Position numbers and translations under genes: made by a program. From assembly GCF_026127265.1 (NCBI RefSeq), contig NZ_WWFG01000010.1:9696-73695 (forward strand): a stretch of 64,000 nucleotides of DNA, written 5' to 3'. This document shows positions 45,804 through 55,229 of the stretch, one piece after another. Under the pieces are notes generated by a model. The model saw only the letters and a list, made by a program, of their open reading frames with translations. It did no database searches and was not told where the DNA came from. Within the stretch, counting starts at the first letter, position 1. The number at the start of each line of letters is the position of its first letter. Source of the DNA: Nostoc sp. KVJ3. Its GTDB lineage: Bacteria > Cyanobacteriota > Cyanobacteriia > Cyanobacteriales > Nostocaceae.

Positions 45804-47540
45804 TCAAGATGCTTCTGATTGTGACTTATTCGCGTAAGTCATAAACCAACGTATAAATGTAACTCCAAATAAACGTGCACTCACCTTTCCTTGGGAATTG
45901 AATATGACGAAATCAGCCACTAAATTAAAATCTGTTTTAGACTTAATTTCACCAGATATATAAAACTCTTCATTGTATGGTATAGTTGCAAATTGTTCGT
46001 ACTTTTCCAATGAGGCAGGTAGAACAGATTCTTGATAAAAATGCTGCAACCAGATTCCTAAAGGATGAGTACTGATATCAAGAGCATAGGGATTAAACCA
46101 CTGTACAGGAAACTGCCCTTGTTGTTTAGCTTCTATTTTTTGCCAAAAACACTTAGCAGTAAATTTTTCTCGACTAAAAGTTATAAAATTCTTTATTCCT
46201 TGAAAAGAGGGACCATGAAAAAGCATCCCTACCCAGCTTTGATAAAAATTATTATCTTCCCAATAGGGAATTGTATTTTCTTGCGTTTCCGGAAAACCAT
46301 TAAAGGGTGCAGGAGGTATTTCACGCAATAATTTAAAATCTCCACTAAAATGATATCGTATTTTGTGAGACTTTCCGCTAGAGATTTTTGCAAATACTTC
46401 AATTTCTTGAGAGTTATTATTTTTTACTCTTTCTTGAATTTCTAAAATGTATTCCTCGACAAAATTTTCGTCAAAAATAATTCCTTTCAGGACTTTGAAA
46501 TTTGTACAATTAAATAATCGATACCCTGGATAAAGATTTTCACAAGTATTTATAATCCACGACACTGCACAAGTTGTAGGTAATACAGGCTTGCCAGCGA
46601 TAACGTGATCTTGTAAAAATGGGTTTTCTTCTAAAATTAGCTGACGATGAATATGATACGTTTTTAATTCCGAATTTAGTTTTGTTGCAGGTGGAGTTAT
46701 TGGACTAGCAATTAAGACTTGTGGTGTTACTTGATTACCAGAATTAAGTTCTTTCACTAACATTTGCGTTCCAATTTCTATCGGAATAATACCAATATTT
46801 CTTTCAGTGAAAGCTTTTTTCAGTTCTGGTGTCACCATGCCATTTTCCCAAGGTCCCCAGTTGATGGCAACTACATGACAATTTGGATATTTTTGCTGAA
46901 TTAAATGAGCCGATTTATTCAGGATTTCGTTAGCCATAGCATAATCTGTTTGACCAACATTACCGTAAAATCCCGATGTAGATGAAAATAAAATAAGATG
47001 CTGAAGTTGAGATATATTTACGCAAGAAAGAAGATTTTCTAAACCTTGAACTTTTGCTGCATAGACAATTTCAAAATCTTGTTCTGTTTTCTTTTCAATT
47101 AATTTATCTGCTAAATTTCCTGCACCATGTATAATTCCTGTAATTGCACTAAAATGTGTAACTTTTGCATATAAACTCACATAATCTGTGATATCAATAT
47201 TAAAATACTCTGCACTACCTCCTGCTTGTTGAACGCGAGAAAGCGTATTTTTGATTTCTCGACTAGCAGAAATTTGATTAAATATCTTTTGTACGCTAAT
47301 TGGAGTTGGCTTTTGTGCTTGAGAAAGCTGGTACTCCATGATGGATTTTTTTAATCCAGATTCATCAAAATAGTTTTGAACATAATCTGGTTCAAATTCG
47401 ATAATGGGTGAACGACCAAGTAATATAAACTTGCATTGATATTGTTGTGCTAATCTAATTACACATTCACTTGTCACACCTCTTGCTCCTCCACTAACAA
47501 GAAATACTGAGGACGAATTAATTCTATTTGCTAATTTCAT
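45804..47540 (-). CDS. Ketoreductase (catalytic half) - dehydratase protein, HglD/HglG-like
   Basis: About 578 residues from ATG 47540 (MKLANRINSSSVFLVSGGAR); the frame stays open to 47627. The NADPH-binding loop is VSGGARGVTSECV, with catalytic LFSSTSGFYGNVGQTDYAMAN (Ser-Tyr), i.e. the SDR half of a PKS ketoreductase. The C-terminal hotdog dehydratase (about 330-570) has FLQDHVIAGKPVLPTTCAVSW (the DHxxxGxxxLP His motif). The structural half of the KR is missing here and appears at the C-terminus of the preceding protein (47696-52906), so the two proteins together make one KR. Gap to that gene is about 155 bases from ATG 47540. Confidence 0.8.
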   Translation of the reverse strand: MKLANRINSSSVFLVSGGARGVTSECVIRLAQQYQCKFILLGRSPIIEFEPDYVQNYFDESGLKKSIMEYQLSQAQKPTPISVQKIFNQISASREIKNTLSRVQQAGGSAEYFNIDITDYVSLYAKVTHFSAITGIIHGAGNLADKLIEKKTEQDFEIVYAAKVQGLENLLSCVNISQLQHLILFSSTSGFYGNVGQTDYAMANEILNKSAHLIQQKYPNCHVVAINWGPWENGMVTPELKKAFTERNIGIIPIEIGTQMLVKELNSGNQVTPQVLIASPITPPATKLNSELKTYHIHRQLILEENPFLQDHVIAGKPVLPTTCAVSWIINTCENLYPGYRLFNCTNFKVLKGIIFDENFVEEYILEIQERVKNNNSQEIEVFAKISSGKSHKIRYHFSGDFKLLREIPPAPFNGFPETQENTIPYWEDNNFYQSWVGMLFHGPSFQGIKNFITFSREKFTAKCFWQKIEAKQQGQFPVQWFNPYALDISTHPLGIWLQHFYQESVLPASLEKYEQFATIPYNEEFYISGEIKSKTDFNLVADFVIFNSQGKVSARLFGVTFIRWFMTYANKSQSEAS

Positions 47541-47695
47541 AGATGCTCTCGTTAGATGAAAGTTTTCTGTAGTAAAGCATAGGTTTTTTGAGCGGCAGAT
47601 TAAATGTAAAGAGAAGTTAAGCTCCACTTAAGTTCGACACTAAATGAACGAAAGTAATAAGAGCTTGTTGCCGTTTTTGCGTAAGTCCTGAATAA

Positions 47696-50600
47696 TTAAA
47701 ACCCCAGTAGGTATTTGCTATCCTCTGTGCTAATTAGAGTTGTTCGTCCTTGTGAACCATAAGCAACTTCGGAAATATAAAGATTTGGATCATGCAGTTC
47801 GGCAATGATGTGATGTGCTGATTGTTCAGCATTAATACTAGAACTCAGGTCAATTGCTCGACAAAATACATTTGGCCATTCCCATTTCAGGCTTTTGCTT
47901 AATCCAAACAAGCTACCACCAATGACATTGAAATTACCTTGATTTGAAAGTCCAAATGCTCCATCAAGACGAACTACAGTGCAAAAACAACTGCGTCCGT
48001 AGCTGGCGGCATCTGTGAGAGATTTCCTCAGATGTTTTGCTATCAAGAATATATGTTTAACAATTGCCTTTTCTGCTTTCAAATAGGTAATTTGATAGTT
48101 ATCACCTGCTGCAAGGGTAGGATGGAGATGAATAAAAATGCCAACTGTTCCGTAATTTGTGGTAATTTCACCCAACTTTTCCTGTAAATGTTCTTCGCTC
48201 AAATTTTCCAACATAATACGATTTATGCTTTGGGGTAATGGCTGTTGGTGGAGGAGTGATTGAGGAAAACTTAAAACAACAACCTTCAAACCCCGATCAA
48301 TAAGTAACTGAGCTAGTTTTGTAGTCGTAGGAGAACCATCATCGGTAAGTAAACTGATGTATCCCTGCGGTAGTGTAAATCCTAAAAAATCTGGTCGAGG
48401 AAGAAATTTGAGTTCTACCGGACTACGAACAATATTGTGGTCATTATGCTCTAAAAGCTGTTGCTGGTTATTAGACTCGTTGAATAAGTTTTTTTTTTCA
48501 CCAGCAGCTAGCTGTTGAATATATTCGACTATTTCACGGATGGTGCGTTTTTCTGTAAGTTGTTCCAAATTTGGTTGCGGTAAATCAGGATATAAAGCTT
48601 GCATCGCGGCTAAAATTTCCACACGCTTGATAGAATCGATTCCCAAATCTGCTTCCAAATCCATGTCAAGTTCCAACATTTCTACTGGATAACCTGTTTT
48701 ATCGCTTGTAATTGCAAGTAACTTATCGCTCAACTCCGTAAAATCAATTTCTACCCCTAGTTCCTGGTTTTTAGATTCTAATTCAAATCTTGTAGTAGCT
48801 ATTTCAGGTAATTGTTTGGATTGAGCGATCGCCGATTCTGCATTTTGTACAATATATTCTGGAGGATTTGCTAATGTTTGCAGATATTCTACTATCTGAG
48901 CAATGGTATGTTTTTCTGCAAGTCGTTCTAAATTTGGTTGTGGTAAATCAGGATATAAGGTTTGCATCGCGGCTAAAATTTCCACACGCTTGATAGAATC
49001 GATTCCCAAATCTGCTTCCAAATCCATGTCAAGTTCCAACATTTCTACTGGATAACCTGTTTTATCGCTTGTAATTGCAAGTAACTTATTACCCAGTTGC
49101 TCAATGTCAATATTTACGGTAGGAGTAAATGTTTCTTGATTATTCAATTCTTCAATGTTTTTATCTTGCCATACCTCATTTGTATCAACTGCATCTGCAA
49201 TAGTAAATGTTTCTTGATTATTCAATTTTTCAATCTTTTTATTTCCCCATAATTCATCTGCGTCAACTGTAGTTCCAGTAGTAGGCGATTCAAAATTAGC
49301 GATGTGTTTACCATTTGATGCAGTAGCTTTTGCAGGCAACTGAGAAAATTCTACTAATTGCTGCTTCTGAGTATTAACAACTAAATTAGAATACTCTTGT
49401 TGTAATCTGTCAAAAAAGTGCCTACCGTATTCTATCTGATGTTGAAGGTATTGCTCATGAACGCGTAGGGTTTCACTATGATAGTTATGAAACTGCAACA
49501 TACCACGTTCTAAACTGTCTATTATTTCCGGCGTAAGTTCTCCATAATTATCTGTCAGCTTACTATGAGTAAATAAATTATTCTGTTGTTGCATCAGTTG
49601 GAAAAATGTTTTGATGTAATCCTGCTGATGGTTAAGATACTGCTCATGCAGTTGTAAGTTATTGCTTTGATGTTGCTGAAATTGCTTCAGAAAGTATTCT
49701 AAACTTTCTAATACTCGTTGATTATTCACAGCTTGGTCTGATTTGGTAGATATCTTTAAACCTGGTACTGAAAGTTCTTTCATGGGAGAAATATTAGTTA
49801 CAGGCTTACCATTATGTACTTTATGTTGCATATTATTTAGATGATTTTCAAGCTCTTTTGACATTATTCTTGAAGGCAAAGAACCATTCTGATGTGATTT
49901 GACCTCATGACCATCAAGTAAAGCATTTGAAAATGCTTTTTTAGTTTTTTCTGAAACATAGTTAGTACTATTTAAACGTACTTTCCAATTCTTAGTTTGT
50001 GGAATTGTGGGAAGTTCCGAAGGTATTTGATAAGGGTCAATATGCTTTAATTGCAGTCCTGCAACACGCAATTGCACAACAGCTTCTCGTAATGAGCGAT
50101 CGCTATCTTTCTGGTTGTTAGGGTTCAATGCTACAGCTATGTGTGGACGTTGACCTAAAATATCTTTTACCAAGTTAGTTAAAACTCGTTTCGGACCAAA
50201 TTCAACAAAGCAATAACCTCCATCTGCGTAGATATTTTCAATTTCTTGATTAAACAATACTGAGTTGGAGAGATGATTTTCTAGTGTTTTATTAATTAGT
50301 TCCGTTTCACTAGAATAAACCTTACCTGTAACATTTGTATAAACTGATATTTTTGGTTTGCTAAAAGTTACACGCTTACAAGCGTTAGCAAATCTTTTGC
50401 GAGCAAATTCAATCAACGGTGTATGAAAAGCAGCTGCAACAGGTAATAGTACCGCAGTTGTACCTTGATTTTGTAAAATCTGCTGTATTTTAGTTATCTG
50501 AGCAGAATTTCCTGCCAGGACAACTTGATGGGGAGAGTTAAAATTAGCAATTCTGATTTGCGGAAATTGCTCAATTAGTTCTTTGACTTTATAAATATCT

Positions 50601-52906
50601 TCTTTAACGGCAAGCATTTTCCCAGCATCACCAGAGTTCTGAGAAGTTGCCATTGCTTGCCCTCTAGCTTTTACCAAAAAGCAATAATCTTCTTCACTCA
50701 GTACTCCCGCAGCCCACAACGCCGTTAATTCTCCAAAGCTATGTCCGGCGGCAAAATCAGCTTGAAACCCGGCTTTTTGCAAAATTTGATACATTCCTGC
50801 ACTCAAAGCTGCGATCGCAGGTTGAGCATACTCTGTTCTTTGTAGTGCAGTAGCTTGGGCATCTTTTTCTGTTTGGGTAAAAACTGGTGATGGAAAAACA
50901 ATCTCCGATACTGATTGTAAATTATCTTGGCGTAATAGGCCATCCATACGCCCGTAAAGCTGTTGTAATTCTGGGAAATTAATTACCAATTCCTTACCCA
51001 TCTCTAAGTATTGGGAACCTTGTCCAGAAAATAATGCTACTACTTTTCGTGATAAATCCATCCCACAAGTATGATAGTAAATTCCTTGTGGATGATCCCA
51101 AAAATTGAGGTTTGATTTTTCTTTTAAACAATTAATTGTTATTTGCAGAAACCTGCTAGCCTCAATACGAGACGCTACAACAAATCCTACTCTTGCTGCC
51201 GAAAGGGGAATTTCAACTGATTTGCAACTTTCTACTAATTCCGTATAGTATCTGTCGCCTAAATTGGACTCAAGCTGACTGAGAAGTTCTTGACATTTGT
51301 TTAATAATTTTACCGGGGTTTCGGCAAATAGCAACATTGTATCTGGAGTTGATTGCAAACGATAAGCTTCATTCTGCTTGCCTAAGTATTCTTCCAGAAC
51401 AACATGATAATTACTGCCACCAAATCCAAAAGAACTTACACCTGCTCGTCTTGGTGTTTCATTACCATGAATCCAAGGTCTAGCTTCGGTATTTAAATAG
51501 AATGGTGAATCTTCTATATTGAGTCTTGGGTTTGGCTGAGTAATGTTGATTGTGGGTGGTAATATCTTATGATGTAGCGCCAGAGAAGCTTTTATTAGGC
51601 TTGCTGCGCCTGCTGCCGCTTTAGTATGTCCAATTTGAGATTTAACACTACCAAGAGCAATATATGGGAAGCCATTGTGTTCTCCAAAAAATTCCTTCAA
51701 AGATGCGAATTCTGTAGAATCACCAGCTAGAGTAGCTGTACCGTGGGCTTCTATCAAACCAACAGTTTCACGAGCAAAGCCTGCATCTTCATATGCCCGT
51801 TGTAATGCTTTCACCTGCCCTTCTTTTCGGGGTGCATAAATACTCTTGAATCGTCCATCACTAGAAGCACCAATTCCTTTGATGACTGCATAAATTTTAT
51901 CATTATCCCTTTCTGCATCTTCAAGGCGTTTGAGTACTAACATCCCAATACCTTCTCCTACAAGTATCCCATCAGATTGGGCATCGAAAGGGCGGATATT
52001 TCCACTAGGAGACATCGCAGGTGTTTTACTAAAACAAATATAGGTAGTGATTGAGTTATTAGTATCTACCCCACCAGTCAACATCATGTCAGATCGATGT
52101 TCTACCAATTCACTAATCGCCAGCTTTAAGGCGCTCAATGAACTGGCACAAGCTGCATCAACAACACAGTTCATACCTCCAAAATTAAAGCGATTGGCAA
52201 TTCTTCCTGCAACTACATTTGCCAACATACCAGGAAAAGCATTTTCGTCCCACTCTACATATGCACTCTTGATTTTCGCAATAATTTTCTGCGTATCGTC
52301 ATCAGATAAACCACTGCTTTTTAAAACTTTTTCCCAAACAGGATAGTGAAGCCTTGCCGCAAGTGGCATACCTAGCTGATTGGACTGTGCAACTCCTAGA
52401 ACAACCCCAACTGTTTCACGATTAAAATCATGTTTTTCATCGTAGCCAGCATCTTTCATTGCCTCTTTTGCTACTACCAAACTCAATAGTTGAGAAATAT
52501 CTGTTACTTCTAAAATGTTAGGTGGAAGTCCAAATTCCATCGGATAAAAATCAACATCTGGTATAAATCCACCTCTTTTACAATATGTTTTTTCAGGTGC
52601 TTTGGGGTCTGGGTTATAATAATCATCGATATTCCAGCGTGAGAGCGGAACATCAGTAATACAATCAACTTTATTAATAATATTTTCCCAGTATTCTCGC
52701 AATTTTCTAGCTTTTGGAAATAGAGAAGACATACCAATAATGGCAATAGGAGTAGTATGTAATTTTTTATTAATTGTTGTTGTAGTTTGCATGGATTTTT
52801 GCATTTGGCTATTTTGGCACGAAATCACTTTCAACAAAGTTCTTTCACAATGAGTCATGTCCTGAGATAACTTCGCTATAGCTATGTCAACTTTTTTAAA
52901 GTACAT
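47696..52906 (-). CDS. PUFA/Hgl-type synthase subunit: KS - AT - ACP - ACP - KR structural half (PfaA/HglE-like)
   Basis: 1736 residues. KS (about 53-500): PIAIIGMSSLFPKA, Cys in VVDAACASSLSAL (about 250), EAHGTATLAGD, SQIGHTKAAAG. AT (about 620-960): VVALFSGQGSQYLEMG, AGHSFGELTALW (Ser about 717), with AAAFHTPL. Heptad-rich helical linkers follow (QHQSNNLQLHEQYLNHQQDY and similar, about 1080-1200). Two ACPs each with DLEADLGIDSIKRVEILAAM (Ser near 1302 and 1422) are almost identical in DNA. The C-terminal 280 residues (YISLLTDDGSPTTTKLAQLL ... FNVIGGSLFGLSKSLKWEW) are the non-catalytic half of a KR. First gene of the cluster; ATGs at 52858 or 52804 are alternative starts. It loads and extends malonyl units iteratively. 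Confidence 0.85.
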   Translation of the reverse strand: MYFKKVDIAIAKLSQDMTHCERTLLKVISCQNSQMQKSMQTTTTINKKLHTTPIAIIGMSSLFPKARKLREYWENIINKVDCITDVPLSRWNIDDYYNPDPKAPEKTYCKRGGFIPDVDFYPMEFGLPPNILEVTDISQLLSLVVAKEAMKDAGYDEKHDFNRETVGVVLGVAQSNQLGMPLAARLHYPVWEKVLKSSGLSDDDTQKIIAKIKSAYVEWDENAFPGMLANVVAGRIANRFNFGGMNCVVDAACASSLSALKLAISELVEHRSDMMLTGGVDTNNSITTYICFSKTPAMSPSGNIRPFDAQSDGILVGEGIGMLVLKRLEDAERDNDKIYAVIKGIGASSDGRFKSIYAPRKEGQVKALQRAYEDAGFARETVGLIEAHGTATLAGDSTEFASLKEFFGEHNGFPYIALGSVKSQIGHTKAAAGAASLIKASLALHHKILPPTINITQPNPRLNIEDSPFYLNTEARPWIHGNETPRRAGVSSFGFGGSNYHVVLEEYLGKQNEAYRLQSTPDTMLLFAETPVKLLNKCQELLSQLESNLGDRYYTELVESCKSVEIPLSAARVGFVVASRIEASRFLQITINCLKEKSNLNFWDHPQGIYYHTCGMDLSRKVVALFSGQGSQYLEMGKELVINFPELQQLYGRMDGLLRQDNLQSVSEIVFPSPVFTQTEKDAQATALQRTEYAQPAIAALSAGMYQILQKAGFQADFAAGHSFGELTALWAAGVLSEEDYCFLVKARGQAMATSQNSGDAGKMLAVKEDIYKVKELIEQFPQIRIANFNSPHQVVLAGNSAQITKIQQILQNQGTTAVLLPVAAAFHTPLIEFARKRFANACKRVTFSKPKISVYTNVTGKVYSSETELINKTLENHLSNSVLFNQEIENIYADGGYCFVEFGPKRVLTNLVKDILGQRPHIAVALNPNNQKDSDRSLREAVVQLRVAGLQLKHIDPYQIPSELPTIPQTKNWKVRLNSTNYVSEKTKKAFSNALLDGHEVKSHQNGSLPSRIMSKELENHLNNMQHKVHNGKPVTNISPMKELSVPGLKISTKSDQAVNNQRVLESLEYFLKQFQQHQSNNLQLHEQYLNHQQDYIKTFFQLMQQQNNLFTHSKLTDNYGELTPEIIDSLERGMLQFHNYHSETLRVHEQYLQHQIEYGRHFFDRLQQEYSNLVVNTQKQQLVEFSQLPAKATASNGKHIANFESPTTGTTVDADELWGNKKIEKLNNQETFTIADAVDTNEVWQDKNIEELNNQETFTPTVNIDIEQLGNKLLAITSDKTGYPVEMLELDMDLEADLGIDSIKRVEILAAMQTLYPDLPQPNLERLAEKHTIAQIVEYLQTLANPPEYIVQNAESAIAQSKQLPEIATTRFELESKNQELGVEIDFTELSDKLLAITSDKTGYPVEMLELDMDLEADLGIDSIKRVEILAAMQALYPDLPQPNLEQLTEKRTIREIVEYIQQLAAGEKKNLFNESNNQQQLLEHNDHNIVRSPVELKFLPRPDFLGFTLPQGYISLLTDDGSPTTTKLAQLLIDRGLKVVVLSFPQSLLHQQPLPQSINRIMLENLSEEHLQEKLGEITTNYGTVGIFIHLHPTLAAGDNYQITYLKAEKAIVKHIFLIAKHLRKSLTDAASYGRSCFCTVVRLDGAFGLSNQGNFNVIGGSLFGLSKSLKWEWPNVFCRAIDLSSSINAEQSAHHIIAELHDPNLYISEVAYGSQGRTTLISTEDSKYLLGF

Positions 52907-53341
52907 ATACTCATCACTATTTCATTCAGAGAAAACGCATCTAAATGACTCTTGACTAATAAGGCAGGGCGGAAATAAACAAAACATATTATTGGAATAA
53001 TAAATAATCACTTCCGGTTCGCTCATTTTTTCCGGAGTCAGAAGAAATGCTACTCAGGGGTAAAAGATTGCTCGGCAAGCACTGATGTGTGCTTTTTGGG
53101 AATATTTCCTTTGGTATACTTTTTGCCTTCCATTTTTTCTAACTCCGTAAAAAATGGGCGAATTTGGAGTAATCAGGTTTAAAACCCTTTAGTTGATAGT
53201 TACAATACATCTTAGGTATTCACCCTTACTAAAAACATCTGAAGAAGGTCTTGTATTTTGACTCAACGAAAGTCCTAGCCTAACCACGACTTTCGTTGAG
53301 ATGTTGATTTTTGAAGAAAATTATTGTGTGGCGCTCGTTTT
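52907..53341. promoter_or_regulatory. Divergent control region between synthase cluster and two-component system
   Basis: 435 bases with no gene, which must hold the promoters of the leftward cluster and the rightward histidine kinase. It contains a 141-bp segment with 19-21-bp inverted ends (53020-53038 and 53142-53160, CGCTCATTTTTTCCGGAGT type, 17 of 19 matching), and a 13-bp perfect hairpin (53262-53300). AT-rich blocks near 52960-53010 are promoter-like, but no -35/-10 pair is certain. Confidence 0.5.
53262..53300 (+). promoter_or_regulatory. Perfect 13-bp inverted repeat upstream of the histidine kinase
   Basis: CTCAACGAAAGTC (53262-53274) and GACTTTCGTTGAG (53288-53300) flank a 13-base loop, 41 bases before ATG 53342. 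The position suits an operator for the response regulator (autoregulation) or a leader hairpin. No T-run follows. Confidence 0.5.
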
Positions 53342-54574
53342 ATGCAGTCTTTCCTCAAATTCCAGCCTAATCCATTTCGCTTTTTGGTATATACCGAATG
53401 GGTCATGCTTACAAGCTGCGGTTCCCTAGCCGGATTGGAAGCGATCGCTGGGCGGCGGTTGCCTCTTGAGCATATTTCCGTTTTGCTATTGCTTTGCATG
53501 ATGGGGTGGGTGCTGCCAACGGGCAATTTGCCCGTAAAAATCCTCTATACATTAGCTGAAATTGGTTTAATTTTCTACGGAACAACGCTGGGATATCTCC
53601 ACATTTTGCCGACGCTGTACTTGATTGTGTTTATTCGTAGTTGCTTCATCTTCAGTACGATCGGACGTTGGGCAATTTGCGGAATGTTGCTCGTGCTGTT
53701 TTTGGACAATCAGATCATCTACGTGCAGAATATGACAAAGCTTATGCCCCGATTAGAAGAGCAGTTTTGGATGCATCTGGTTGCAGAAACACTGATGTTT
53801 GGGTTGGGGCTGTTCTTGGTGCTAATGCTGGTCAATACACTCTTGTCTGAACGTCAGTCTCAGGGGGATCTAGCGATCGCGCATCAGCAGCTTCAGCAGT
53901 ATGCCCTCCAGTCAGAAGAGTTGGGAGCTGCCCAGGAGCGCAATCGGATTGCTCGTGATATTCATGATTCTTTAGGATATGTGCTGACAGCGTTGAATGT
54001 GCAGCTACAAACGGCAGTGATCCTCCAACAACAAGAGCCAGATCGGGCACAACCCTTTTTGCAGCAGGCTCGACGGTTAGGTATGACTGCTATGCAAGAA
54101 GTGCGAAAATCGGTGCAGGCATTGCGCCAAGAAAATCGAGCAGAGCAGTCTTTGACTGAGACGATAGCCGCTGTGGTCGATGATTTTCGGCAGGCAAGTG
54201 GTATTCAAACGCAAATGCAGATAACAGGAGAGACAGGAGGAATAGGTAATATTGCAGTGTCCTCTGCGATCATAAATGCACTATACCGAATTGTTCAGGA
54301 GGCGCTGACTAATATTTATAAGTATGCTCAAGCAACAACAGTGACAGTAGAAATTGAGATAACATCCGAAATCGTGCGGCTGAGTGTTGTAGATAATGGA
54401 TGTGGGTTTGATCGGGGTAGCTCCATTAGGACAGGATTTGGACTACAAGGGATGCAGGAGCGAATCGCTGTACTGGGAGGCACGTTCATCTTGGAAACAG
54501 AACCAGGAAGGGGCTGTCGAATTGGAGTGGAAGTACGTCTGACAAATACTTTACCAGAAGTGTCATCTAGCTAG
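53342..54574 (+). CDS. DesK/LiaS-type sensor histidine kinase
   Basis: About 410 residues from ATG 53342. Several hydrophobic segments in residues 20-175 (ISVLLLLCMMGWVLPTG, LPTLYLIVFIRSCFIFS, WAICGMLLVLFLDN, ETLMFGLGLFLVLMLV) suggest a membrane-embedded sensor without an extracellular domain. After a coiled linker, the HisKA_3 box has the phospho-acceptor ERNRIARDIHDSLGYVLTAL. The ATPase motifs are EALTNIYKYAQAT (N box), SVVDNGCGFD and GFGLQGMQERIAVLGG (G boxes). It is 7 bases from the response regulator gene, divergent from the synthase cluster. Membrane-state sensing is typical of this class (inference here). Confidence 0.85.
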   Translation: MQSFLKFQPNPFRFLVYTEWVMLTSCGSLAGLEAIAGRRLPLEHISVLLLLCMMGWVLPTGNLPVKILYTLAEIGLIFYGTTLGYLHILPTLYLIVFIRSCFIFSTIGRWAICGMLLVLFLDNQIIYVQNMTKLMPRLEEQFWMHLVAETLMFGLGLFLVLMLVNTLLSERQSQGDLAIAHQQLQQYALQSEELGAAQERNRIARDIHDSLGYVLTALNVQLQTAVILQQQEPDRAQPFLQQARRLGMTAMQEVRKSVQALRQENRAEQSLTETIAAVVDDFRQASGIQTQMQITGETGGIGNIAVSSAIINALYRIVQEALTNIYKYAQATTVTVEIEITSEIVRLSVVDNGCGFDRGSSIRTGFGLQGMQERIAVLGGTFILETEPGRGCRIGVEVRLTNTLPEVSSS

Positions 54575-54581
54575 TTAATTT

Positions 54582-55229
54582 ATGATTAATGTGTTGATTG
54601 TGGACGATCAAAGCCTGATTTGCCAAGGGCTAAAAACGATGCTAGAATTGCAGCCAGATTTGGAGGTAGTGGGGATTGCCAGCAATGGTGAGATGGCAAT
54701 AGAGCAGGTCGTAGCCCTCCAACCTGATTTGGTGCTGATGGATATACGAATGCCATTGATGGATGGGAGAGCCGCAACAATAACGATTTGTGAACGATTT
54801 CCCAATGTGAAAGTGCTGGTACTCAGCACGTTTGATGATGACCAGTATATTGTCGAGTCAATCCGGGCAGGTGCGAAAGGCTACCTGCTCAAAGATATGC
54901 CCGTAGACGAGTTAGTGCAAGCAATTCGGCTGGCGTACCAAGGCTATGCTCAGTTGGCTCCAGGGCTGTTAGAAAAAATGATAAACAATCCCTGGGGCAT
55001 CGCTAAACCAATCGCTTCGCCAGAATTGAAGATGCTGACGAAGCGTGAGCAGCAGGTCTTCCAGTTGATTGCCGGTGGAGCTACCAATCGAGAAATCGCT
55101 AAACAGTTAGTGGTTACTGAAGGCACTGTGAAGACTCATGTGACACATTTGCTAAATCGCCTCGATTGTAGGAACCGCGCCCAGTTAGCGATCATTGCTA
55201 ATTCCTCATTGACTATTGTAGAGGAATAA
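54582..55229 (+). CDS. NarL/LuxR-type response regulator
   Basis: 215 residues. Receiver domain with VLIVDDQSLI (acidic pocket), LVLMDIRMPLMDG (phospho-Asp), LSTFDDDQYI and GYLLKDMP (Lys). The C-terminal LuxR-type HTH is LTKREQQVFQLIAGGATNRE followed by IAKQLVVTEGTVKTHVTHLL. Forms the cognate pair with the kinase just upstream. Candidate regulator of the divergent biosynthetic cluster. The stop codon lies inside the first of the 19-bp repeats that begin at 55225. Confidence 0.88.
   Translation: MINVLIVDDQSLICQGLKTMLELQPDLEVVGIASNGEMAIEQVVALQPDLVLMDIRMPLMDGRAATITICERFPNVKVLVLSTFDDDQYIVESIRAGAKGYLLKDMPVDELVQAIRLAYQGYAQLAPGLLEKMINNPWGIAKPIASPELKMLTKREQQVFQLIAGGATNREIAKQLVVTEGTVKTHVTHLLNRLDCRNRAQLAIIANSSLTIVEE

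Noticed and set aside
32500..52906. Saxitoxin cluster
   Set aside because: Tailoring functions match, but there is no sxtA-type synthase, amidinotransferase or cyclisation genes; the core is PUFA/Hgl-type.
41079..52906. The chromosomal heterocyst glycolipid (hgl) cluster itself
   Set aside because: The synthase architecture is similar, but PfaD plus sulfotransferase, carbamoyltransferase and Rieske genes, and the absence of hglA/hglB-like genes, point to a separate pathway.
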